Part shown: one piece after another, positions 34,501 to 43,600 of the stretch | Layout of the letters: every line of letters starts with the position of its first letter | How positions within the stretch are numbered: position 1 is the first letter of the stretch | Source: Psococerastis gibbosa | Taxonomy: Eukaryota > Arthropoda > Insecta > Psocodea > Psocidae | NCBI GenBank assembly: GCA_963971405.1 | Contig: OZ020484.1 | Span: 28,604,770 to 28,668,769, forward strand | DNA length: 64,000 nt | Direction of reading: 5' to 3' | Program-made: the position numbers and the translations under genes | Notes under the pieces: generated by a model | Seen by the model: only the letters and a program-made list of their open reading frames with translations | The model's database searches: none | Told to the model about the DNA's origin: nothing

Positions 34501-37500
34501 TCACTGTAGACGCTGTCGTTTACTATAATATCAAGGACCCTCTGAGTGCTGTCGTACAAGTTTCTAACTACAGGTAGGTTCATTTTTATTGTAGTATGAA
34601 GCTCTTACAGTTTACGATTCAGGAGATAATATGTATGTTCAAACCAAAAAGGAAGTGGTGCCCGAAATCAAAAGACACGACAACGACATCACTCGAGCAT
34701 CCACTTTCCTCTTAAATTTTCTGTTTAACCCAATTCAGTTAACAGAAAGCGTAAATATTAATTTAATCAATGCTGTTAACTCATGGCACTAGTTCAGTTT
34801 TTATTTCTTCCAGCCATTCCACTCGACTCCTGGCTGCGACCACGCTGAGAAATGTTCTGGGAACGAAGAATCTCTCAGAAATTCTGTCAGAAAGGGAGAC
34901 GATAGCCCATACAATGCAAGCTTCTTTGGACGAGGCGACCGACCCTTGGGGAGTCAAAGTCGAGCGTGTGGAAATGTAAGTCTATTTCAATCATTTAAGT
35001 TGAACAAGCCAACCGTTGTGTTCTAAACGTACAGTGGTATTCTGCCTGTATGAAAGAAGAGATTGACAGTCTATTTTTCAATTATGTCACGCACTGTTCA
35101 ATCTCTTACTTCGATTTTTCTGTTTATTTTAACTGCGGCCGGCATGGCCGATTAGTTTGAATTGAATATGCGAATATTCTCAGGGTGGGAGGAGGCTCTG
35201 ATTTGGGCCATCACGTAAAAGTATAACTTATAAACATAAACTTGCATAAACCATGTATTTGGTGGCTGATTGCTGATGTATTTACGATTGCGACTCCATG
35301 TACCTTGAAGCTGTTTGCAGCACTCACAGCCTTTACTTACGCTCACAGGATCCCATGAACGCATCGTAAATTTGTTTAACAATGGGAAAGAAAACAAGTT
35401 CAAACTTGACTTTATGAAATCATTTAATTAAACGGAGTCCGTACAAGTTATGCAAAATAAATAATAATTGGCTTGCACAAGACGTAAGCTTTAGTTATTG
35501 AAATTTCAAACAATCTCCAAAATATTTATTGAAATCTATTTATGAGCTGCTTTTGCAATTTCCTCCTACGCAGTGTGAAATTAAATTGCACATTGTGAAG
35601 AACAGCAATTCAAATGCGTGTCTTTTTTTGACGTATTGGAGGTTTTTATGCTGGTTTTAGTAGGGACTTGAAAGCAGCAATAGTATTTCCTAAACACTCA
35701 AGTAGGTTTACTTCTATTGGGTAGTGAGGGGGGGGGGGGGGGTCGTGATGGGACTTGCTGGCGTTCTGCCGTCCAACAGTAATGAACTTTTTTTATAATT
35801 TGAAAATATGGTTGTCTTGCTCCACCTAAACGATTGAAATAGATGTATACTTCCCTACGCTAGACTTACAGTGAAAATCTGACTAGGCCTATTTGCTGTA
35901 ATTTTGAATCAATCAAGTTTAATTAGGTCACTTACACAATAAGTATCTTTAGCCACACAAAATCACATTGATTAGTTGACAATAGTCTGCATTTAAAACA
36001 CAATAGAATCCATTTATAGGGATACAAAAATGCAGTATGTTGAAAGCATAGAAATACATTAACTGGAGCGGCGGGAGCCATAATATGCCTTACGAGGCAC
36101 CCGTTAACCATAAGCCAACTATCAGAGATAAGTACCAACGCAAAAAATATCGAAGTCTTACACATTGCAGCATAGCAGAACGGATACATGGACCCAGTCA
36201 AAAACTCAGTACTTAGCTTGTGCAGGCTACACTAGCAGCCATATTGATAACGGTCTCCAGGCACGGGATGGTTGAAAGGATACTGCCTATCAAGTGGTTC
36301 GGAATCCACTATAATCAGGTGGTCCACTGTCCTATGGGCTGGGGCAAAGGACAGTCAAGTCGGGGTCGCTATTAACCCGACGAACACTACTTGCTACATA
36401 CTGCCTACACACGCCGCTAGGCGATGTAGATATTAGTACGAATTTGATAATTGTAGAGCCTCCTGTAGGCAATTTAATTACTTGTATATCGATCAGAAAC
36501 AAATGTATGTGTAAATTTTCGTATAGGCTACTTAACAACATTTTGTAATGAGCTCGAAAGCATGTTACAAAATGTTATAGATTCCAAGAGCACTTGAAGG
36601 TGGATCTCTCACTTGTTTCATTTGGAATTAAAAAGGTAAAAAAATCTCTTTTTCAATAGTCGTAGGAATAGTATGGGATCGTTCCCACCAAATATGAAAA
36701 TACCCGACACATGTAAACAAAGTGTGAACAAAATGTGAAACGCTGAAACCTTCATATACCATTTATCAATAATGAGGTGAATGTTTCGATCTAATGTTAT
36801 TATACGGCTAATGTTTTTATATTTTGGCCTGGACGTCACCGGCAGCCTTGTTTTCCTACTGGTGACGGTTAAGGTTTTGGTGGACCCAGGTCAGGCGGAA
36901 TATTTTTTGTATAATACCGAGCCTCAAGCATTGACCTTCCGTTTCATAGTGCATACCAACTCAACTGGACTATCCCCGATCCGTATTCAGAGAAATCGTT
37001 TATGGCTGGGAAGTTCTTTTTATACCCGCCACACGAAGATTATTAGAGAAGAAAGACCGACCTGTCCGGAATTGGAGATGCCCTGGGACCGCATTCTCCC
37101 TCAGGTCCAGACCGACTCCGCTGCAGCGAATGGCGCAATACTGATAGCGATGTGTTTGTTGAAAGTGAAGAAACTTGGTTTACAGATGGTTCACTAATGG
37201 GCGGTTTGGCTGGAGCAGGAGTTTACTGCAAAAATCCGCCCATTTCTCAGTATATACATCTTGGGGAGTACGCTTCGGTTTTTCAAGCAGAAGTCATTGC
37301 GATAAGCGAAGCACTTCACTTCTCAATGTCAACGAAAAGTCAAAGCTGTGTCGTTTACTCGGACAGTCAAGCCGCTCTACTGGCCTTAAAAAATCCAACC
37401 GTCACTTCATCAGTGGTGAGAGACTGCAAAGACAAGCTGAGAAAACTAATGCGAACTAAAATTGTAAATCTCGTTTGGATCCCTGGTCACCAAGGTATGG

Positions 37501-38449
37501 ACGGTAACGAAGAGGCAGACCGATTAGCGAGAATGGGTTCTGCCCAAAAACCAATTGGCCCGGAACCAATAGTACCGATACCAACGTGCGCTATCAAGAG
37601 TGTGCTTAAGAGGAAGACACACGAGAGGTTTATCACTGAATGGAAGGCAGCTTCACTACGGCAATCAAAAGTTTTTATTCGGGAGCCCAACGAACAATGG
37701 ACAGGGAAACTAATGGGCCTCCGAAGGAACTGCTTGAGAATTGTTGTAGCAGCACTCACAGGACACGGCCCATTCCGCAAACACCTGCAGCAAATAAAGG
37801 CCATCCCTCCTGGCGACATCAGTTGTCGACACTGCGGTGAGGAGGAGGAAACGGCAAAACACCTCCTGTGCGACTGTCCAGCGATGTGGCGTTCACGAAA
37901 AGACTACTTTGGGGCTGCTTTCATCTCCCCGGAAGACGTCATGAGCCATCCTACCAGATCGGCGGGCTTCATAAGAACAATGCAACTATTTTAGTGCAGA
38001 AGTGATACAGGGTGTTCAAAGGGTTTTCCCGAGCCTACGTCTCTGGCCGCTTGCGGCACCTGTTTGACTCATAGACATAATAATAATAATCATAATAATA
38101 ATAATCCCCGATCAAAAGTTTTGAAATTATCATTTATGGTAGCATAATGTTTTTATAAATCCTTTGAACTTACAGGAAGGACGTCCGTCTTCCTGTTCAA
38201 CTGCAGCGAGCGATGGCGGCCGAGGCCGAAGCGGCGAGGGAAGCACGCGCCAAGGTGATCGCCGCTGAGGGCGAGATGAAGGCGTCGAGGGCGCTCAAGG
38301 AGGCGTCGGACGTGATCGCAGAGAGCCCGGCGGCGCTGCAGCTGCGCTATCTACAGACGCTCAACACAATCTCTGCAGAGAAGAACTCAACCATCATCTT
38401 CCCGCTGCCTATGGACATGATAACTTCCTTTATGGGTGGACGGAAATGA
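25521..38449 (+). CDS. Stomatin / MEC-2-like band-7 membrane protein
   Basis: Stomatin-like proteins are hairpin membrane scaffolds at the inner face of the plasma membrane that regulate ion channels, for example MEC-2 in touch neurons. Exons: 25521-25686 ([19 protein letters not shown], Pro-rich cytosolic start), 31868-32124, one of 33069-33166 or 34476-34573, 34814-34975 and 38176-38449 (stop TGA). Phases agree throughout (1, 0, 2, 2). Exon 31868-32124 carries the hydrophobic hairpin [14 protein letters not shown] and the band-7 signature [20 protein letters not shown]. Exon 34814-34975 reads [20 protein letters not shown] and [16 protein letters not shown]. The last exon reads [40 protein letters not shown] and [20 protein letters not shown]. 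The spliced product is about 318 residues. The first-exon link is inferred from matching phase and order. An AATAAA at 39400 is a plausible poly(A) signal. Confidence 0.92.
25986..26201. mobile_element. Foldback MITE, TWA/GGCG family (216 bp)
   Basis: Begins GGCAGCTATGCCACCGACC and ends GGTCGGTGGAATAGCCGCC, with TAA on both sides. Arms include GTGCATGACGTGGTAGCAGAC and its complement; the centre resembles the copy at 822-1089 (GTAGATACTTAACATATC). Confidence 0.85.
26938..27330. mobile_element. Long foldback element, TTAAGAG family
   Basis: Starts TTAAGAGTGTACAGCC and ends GGCTGTACACTCTTAA, with long matching arms (TGGCAACCCGAAATGTA; TTAACTAAACATGTTATTAA; AGAAGACTACTTCATGCATC). A second copy lies at 53389-53759. 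TTAA at both ends could be a target duplication or part of the repeat. No coding capacity. Confidence 0.8.
27331..28364. other. Stomatin intron segment without a recognised element
   Basis: Lies in the long first stomatin intron. A 104-codon plus frame at 27918-28232 has no recognisable domain and no clear splice context, so it is not called. A pure C run at about 28332-28343 is notable. Confidence 0.35.
28365..28600 (-). mobile_element. LINE C-terminal fragment
   Basis: The minus frame reads [20 protein letters not shown] then [16 protein letters not shown] and [18 protein letters not shown]. This is the terminal zinc-like module (W.L....C.CG...Q...H....C) found at the end of many LINE ORF2 proteins. 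It is followed by a short 3' tail (GACACGAAAAAGTAAAAGTA), a motif also seen near 60595-60612. No RT core is present. Confidence 0.7.
28654..29036. mobile_element. Composite foldback element (383 bp), first copy
   Basis: The outer ends GGCGCCCATTCCACCAACC and GTCGGTGGAATGGGCGCC are flanked by TAA on both sides. Outer arms run to GTGGTAGCAGACACTCAAGAC. At the exact centre sits a second palindromic element (28725-28966) beginning GGCGGGGTTTCCACCGACC and ending GGTCGGTGGAAACCCCGCC, flanked TTA/TAA. Its interior holds AATTGATCAATGATCAT and a stretch shared with 44583-45005 and 49382-50067. The same composite, inverted, occurs at 57957-58336. Confidence 0.88.
29040..31860. other. Stomatin intron, no recognised genes or repeats
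   Basis: Scanned both strands: only short frames without domains. Nothing that can be supported as a gene, RNA or named repeat. Confidence 0.4.
32412..32551. mobile_element. Foldback MITE, TWA/GGCG family (140 bp)
   Basis: Begins GGCGCCAATTACACCGACG and ends CGTAGGTATAATTGGCGCC, flanked by TTA on both sides. The arms carry GTCAATAGTGATGGTA, and the centre GGGGTAGCAGACATTAAAGAC. Lies in the stomatin intron after exon 31868-32124. Confidence 0.88.
33069..33166 (+). CDS. Stomatin core exon, version a
   Basis: The acceptor GATTTACAG precedes 98 bases reading [19 protein letters not shown] then [13 protein letters not shown], with donor TACAG|GTAGCC. Length (98), entry phase (0) and exit phase (2) are identical to those of the exon at 34476-34573. 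Joined to the next exon it gives ...[12 protein letters not shown], the same length as in stomatins generally. Both versions keep the strand core KDSVTV.VDAVV.Y but differ in the helix that follows. Using both would duplicate a structural element, so mutually exclusive use is expected. The version a helix (VEDYSHS) resembles invertebrate band-7 proteins with an ANVENAHHS helix. Confidence 0.82.
33270..33563. mobile_element. GGCCCGGT-type MITE, complete copy (294 bp)
   Basis: Begins GGCCCGGTACACACGGACGA and ends TTGTCCGCGTATACCGGGCC, flanked by TTA on both sides (33267-33269, 33564-33566). No coding capacity. Relatives lie at about 6990-7349 and 11627-11893. The TTA duplication again suggests a PIF/Harbinger-like origin. 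Sits between the two alternative stomatin exons. Confidence 0.82.
34476..34573 (+). CDS. Stomatin core exon, version b
   Basis: The acceptor GCACATGCAG precedes 98 bases reading [19 protein letters not shown] then [13 protein letters not shown], with donor ACAG|GTAGGT. Against version a about half of the residues are identical, concentrated in the first 17. This version is closer to nematode MEC-2 and vertebrate stomatin ([19 protein letters not shown]). It joins in phase to 34814-34975. Confidence 0.88.
34980..36235. other. Stomatin intron, AT-rich
   Basis: No supported gene. A G tract lies at about 35729-35742, and a short inverted pair (AAGAAGAGATTGACAGT / TGTTCAATCTCTTACTTC) at about 35056-35115. 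Confidence 0.35.
36240..36370. repeat. SINE family B fragment
   Basis: Contains AGTGGTTCGGAATCCACTAT and AATCAGGTGGTCCACTGTCC, matching the body of the copies at 12510-12800 and 46758-46905. Confidence 0.5.
36830..38104 (+). mobile_element. I-type LINE, 3' portion with intact RNase H
   Basis: The upstream part (36830-37150) reads like the connector after an RT domain. A continuous frame 37152-37994 encodes RNase H with [13 protein letters not shown] (first Asp), [20 protein letters not shown] (Glu), [13 protein letters not shown] (Asp) and [20 protein letters not shown] (His/Asp). It ends in [18 protein letters not shown], a C-terminal zinc-like motif. The 3' UTR finishes in a TAA-rich microsatellite (38079-38104), typical of I-clade elements. 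It is 5' truncated near 36830, with no RT core, and inserted in the last stomatin intron in sense. The open RNase H frame points to fairly recent insertion. Confidence 0.85.
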
Positions 38450-39399
38450 GAAAGGTTCGACAATGTGTTTGTATTTCTTGTGTCATTCCTTAACTTGACT
38501 ATTCACCGTTTAGAGTGTTCTCTTTCAAAAATCAGGTGCAGAAGACGTTTTTACTTGAATGTTATTTCTGATTTATCTTGTGACTACTTGATTGGATTGC
38601 TTGGTAAATTTCCTAATCGAAAAATGTCTCTGTCGCAATGGGGTCTAGGTCGAGGAAGGTATTGTTTTTAAAATGCTGATTGCTCAGTCAAATCATGACC
38701 AATTACCGCTGTAAATTAATTTTGTAGGTAATTTAGATCTATTATCGTTTCTGTCGCGGCTTTCTACGTTAGAACCTCTCACATTTTGTTTGTGAGCAGC
38801 CTCAACAACATTGATACCCTCATGCTGACCATGAAAACCCGACATTCGTTGATGAGTTCTTCCAGATGCAGTAGTTAAATCCAAATGAATTAGGACGGTG
38901 TCTCAAAAGATTATTAATTGCGACAGTCATCAATTCACCTTCTAATATTGCTTCATATTGTGAAATCTCATCTAACTCTGAATATGACCCACCGTATTAG
39001 TTCCTCTTTATGGTATAATACAATATATCCTATATATTCTCAATTAAACGTTTGTAGCATATTTTTCCTACAAAATTAACTGCAACCTGTTATTCTGCGT
39101 TATTTTCTGCCCCTTAACTAAATGCGCAGTTATTATAAGTCTGATATAGCTGTACTGTTCTTGCTTTTTCCTATTTGAACAGTTTTCGCTGAATTTCAGC
39201 CGACCTTAAATTTTCAAAGCGACATTAATAAGATTTTTCTCTTTAATACCAGCTTCCCCTTACTTATTGTAACTTATTCATGTTGCATTGAGAACTAAAA
39301 TTATGATCTACAGTATTATTATGTTGTTAATTTTCAAAGCATTTATTATTTATTTGTTATACACAGTAAGTTGTTGCCAACTGGTACCTATTCTTTATA

Positions 39400-39410
39400 A
39401 ATAAAATAAA
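39400..39410 (+). terminator. Candidate poly(A) signal of the stomatin gene
   Basis: AATAAAATAAA about 950 bp past the stomatin stop codon, in an otherwise open AT-rich 3' UTR. Positional evidence only; RNA data would be needed for certainty. Confidence 0.35.
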
Positions 39411-39478
39411 AAGATTGACTCACAAGTTTATAGAATTATCGTATATTGCATCAAAGGGGCCTATTGTAGTTATAACGT

Positions 39479-39730
39479 CAGGGGCGCCAGATTTGTATAA
39501 TCCGGGTGGGGCAGAAATACTGTAATTGGCGCCAAAATGTTTTGAAAGTTTTGCTCAGTACTCATTCTATTGGATTTATTTCATATTCCAAACAATATTA
39601 AAATTAAGACATGATAAATAATTATGGGTAAGAAGTGAGTAGATAAGAAGCTATTAACAGCGAAATGCGCATAATTTCCGGGCGGGGCAAAAACGTACGT
39701 AACCCCCCTCCCCAGGACTCGGCGCCCCTG
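39479..39730. mobile_element. hAT-like non-autonomous element
   Basis: Left CAGGGGCGCCAGATTTG and right ACTCGGCGCCCCTG give an inverted CAGGGGCGCC terminus typical of hAT relatives. A matching 8-bp duplication is not clear (TATAACGT versus GTTAATGA), so the copy is old or the flanks have changed. Confidence 0.6.
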
Positions 39731-40604
39731 GTTAATGAATATTTCTCACGAGTCCCTTTCTCGAATACAAATAACAGAGTGCAAGTTACCCAAACCAGTC
39801 TGATTTTTGTGACTTTCGAGGTGTTTGCTGGGTGCTTCGGGCGATATGATACAATACAAGAACGTCACTGAGCAAAACAATTTTGACGTTTAAGTCGTAG
39901 TTAATCAAAGCTCTCAAGTGCAGCTAGTGTTAAAATAAATTTTTAAATGACATTAATTGTGTACATAGTCAGCAACTTTGTACTCGAAGTTTTATAGTGG
40001 TTAGCATTCTCATAGCTTACTCTTTACATCACAGTATTACTGTATTAATGCATGACATTTTCTAAATTCTACTATAGCTTCGTTTAATTTAGTTTTATGC
40101 TGCATTGCATTTTAGCATAGTTTTTTATCTTCGTCTAAGACTTCGCCTATTCATTTGAATACTACAGAATATCCCGTGGTTTTTTAGCTTTACAACAATT
40201 CTATTGTAATAATAAACAAGGTATCTGCCACTATCGTCAGAATCTCTACTCAACAACGTATTGTTCAAAGCATGTCTCTTTTTACTATTTTACATTATTT
40301 TATAATTTTGAAGTGTGCATTATATTGTTTTATTGTACTACTAGTACTATATTTTCTAAAGATCTTTACAGGTACCTATCTACTGCAGATAATTACAGTA
40401 ATATTGTAGTATTTACCAAATGCCTTGATTTATTATTGCTTTTTAGAATAATTTTATATACTTAATAGTGTTACTACAATATTGTTGACCGTTGAAGCAG
40501 AGGTAGGGCCTCCTATTAAAATTTCATGTTCGCTATACTGAAAATGGGAATTCTTTGCTGAATGATTCAAACTGATATTTTATAATCAAAGCTAAACGGC
40601 GAAA

Positions 40605-43600
40605 TTACAAAGAATTGCATTTTCGGTGTAAAGGAGGAAGAGGGAGTTGAATTTTAGTGTTGGCCACCCCTTCCCACAGCCCAGGAAACCTATCCCCGGA
40701 GCTCTGGTTGCATTGCATTGATAGAGTCCCGAAATCGTAGAGTTCTTGCAAGCCTCGAATTCTCAGGGGTGTCCATTCAATCACTCTGTATTTATCGCTG
40801 ATTCCTTTGTCTCCTGCAGTGTCCTGGTGCTCCCAGCTTGAAAAATACCATAATAACTTGTATATAAATTTGGCACAGTAATCCTTATCTATAACGGTCA
40901 TTATTATCAAATACGCTAGACCCTCGGCAATCCAACAAGCGTTTTGCAGAGTGGTGTTGGACTAAAGAATTTGTTGTATAACACCTAGAGTATTGTACTG
41001 TGCTGATAATTAAATGGTATAATTTATACTAACAATATTGCGGTAAAGTTCCTCAGATAAAATTATTCTGCTAAAAGAACATCTCTTATTATCTATTCTA
41101 AAAAATAAGAAATATATATTATAAAATCTATACTTCTTCGATATGTCAAATATGAATTCAAACTGAGTTACTGAGATAACGCGTATCGAGTTCAATCGTG
41201 GTTTAATCATGCTGAAGATTTGCCGAAATAAATTTCATGTAGAGTGATAGGCATGTCAGATTACCGAGGTTCCACTGTATTTTATAATTGCATAAATTTG
41301 TCTTGAATTACTGGAAATTTTCGTATATATGAAATTTCGCTCTTGGGGTCGTTCCGAATTTCTGGTTCGTAAGTGGCTTAAAAGCCAGAGAGCCTTTGGT
41401 TGAAACCAAAGAACTCGTTATTGCTGGCAGAGAAGTTACTGTTGCAACCACTACCGTTGGGAAAGCCCAAGTAACTTCACTGAAGGATATTCGGACGCAC
41501 CCGTAGTACATGAGGTATAAGGGATAATGCATTTATAACTTTTCACCTGCCTCCCGCAGGTTAATACTTCTGATAATGCAATTCTTCGCTTTATAATTTT
41601 TAATATATTGCATTAAATTTTACAAGACCACTGAGGTTATTGAAATTGAATTTTATCGGGTCTACAGTATGTGGCGTCCTCTGAGGTTATAGTGTCTGTA
41701 AATGCAGATATACGTTAAATTAAATTTTTTTAAATGACCCACTTTTGTTTCAATGACGTTGGCCCAATTCAATCTGTAATGTGGCGTTCTGAATACTACT
41801 TCTACAGCAACTTATGTGTCCCACAATTGTGCATTTAGTATGATATGTACTTGAGAAACAAAATTATTGCTTTGAATTGTTCGGTTCAGAAAAAGTCTAG
41901 CCCTTCGCTTCTCGTTTTAGAGGATTTTTAAGTGATGCCGTTGTGAATACCTGCGTTGTGGAGATTACCTACTAACCCGTAGAATTCGTTCGTTACAGAG
42001 ACGATTTTGCTATAGATCAGCGTTTCTCAACCGGTGTGCCGCAAAGGGTCTGTAGGTGTGCCGCAAAAAAAGACGAACATTTTGTGACATCAGTTACGAC
42101 CGTTAGTTGTCACCCGGTAAAATGCGTTTTTATTTGTTTTACCACTAACAAGGACTTTTTCATTTGTTTAACCTAGTAAACATACTATGTATTACTATTT
42201 TCTAGTTTTGCCTAACTAAATGTAATGAAATGATAATAACATAGTGTGCCGTAAGTAAATTTGATTGTCAGTTAGTGTGCCGTGAGGTAAAACAGGTTGA
42301 GAAACGCTGCTATAGATAGAAACTAAATTGCTTGCCAATTCTCTCAGAAAGCACATCATCAACACTTACTCTGCCATAAACTGAAAATAGTTGGCGAGAC
42401 TTCGTTCGGAGATGGCGCTCTTGCAGACTTCCAACTCTGTCCGAGGGTAATAATGAATGTAGTTAACGCACATTTCGTCCGTAATGGAAAACCCCCCTAA
42501 CGTGACGTTGTCAAGGTCAGTAGTTCTGTATTCGCATGTTGTTATCAGCGCGTCACCCTGAAAATAAAATTGTATTGATTGACTTTATCAGTTGCAAAAA
42601 TTGAGCCCGTTGTACATTTTAAAGGAGGGCAACATGCTCTCTGTGGAAAGGTTTTGCCTGTTTAGTTACAGAAATAAATTAGTTTGAGGGTTTTTTTGCC
42701 CCATGGCTACATGGCTACGCCAGAAGATAAGCCGGGCCATTCTTACCTTAACACACAATAGAGCCTACAGATGACAGTCCAATTCCTTGATCATGCGTTG
42801 CTGGACCGATCCCGCCCCTATTTCAAGGTCCACAATATACCTCACTTCGGTGAGGGAGTTGCCCAAACTCTGGCGAATGGCAGCCGCGAGTTCGGCCCTC
42901 GCGACCGTTGTCATACGTGAACAATCTTTTATGCATCACATCGTAACTTACTGGTAAAACCTTGACCGGGTTCCTGAGTCTTCGAATCTCCTGATAATGA
43001 GTGCTGTAGTGGTTGTCTCTGTTGAGTTCTGGTAGCTCGACGCCTTCTCTTACATGCTTCGTGTAAACACGTACCCCTGTCAAGTGCGTATGCAGCTGGG
43101 ACCCAAACACTGTTATCCCTCGTTCTGGCAAGCTCTATATACAAGTATTGAGAATCATTTACACTGTACGGTATAGAAACGCGGGGGCATTGTGAAGAGA
43201 AGAGTTGGACATATGTCTCTTGTGTACCCTTTTGGGAAATACATATTATTGTATGCTGACATCATGAACCTATTGCATTGCCCTGTGTAGATAATTTTCA
43301 TATTACTTTCGCAAAAGACGAGTAAAGCAACACATGTTTTTACATAATTTCTAGGCTGCAGGGCCAGACCACTGCACCTCTTACAATCATAAAAGGCTTA
43401 CATTTTCTGGTTATTGCAGGTTACAACCTAAAATATAAGGATCAGAAGGTCATTTGTTTTATGCCCCACAAATGTAGCCTATCTGATTATTTCTATTTTA
43501 TAAACGTGTAACTTACGACTGCTGTGCACTCCTTAATACAATACCCACTCAAGGGGAATTTCCATACGCCAGGTGGAATTGCCATTTTGTCCGTGTATTC

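Larger units (their letters stand above)
38450..40604. other. Convergent 3' region of the stomatin and beta-hydroxylase genes
   Basis: Stomatin ends at 38449 (+) and beta-hydroxylase at 40605 (-), so this 2.1 kb holds both 3' UTRs. It contains an AATAAA at 39400-39405 on + and one hAT-like repeat (39479-39730). No other gene is supported. Confidence 0.5.

Noticed and set aside
41308-41532. 74-codon frame considered as a further beta-hydroxylase exon
   Set aside because: Sequence does not match the enzyme's C-terminal region, which is found instead at 40836-40605.
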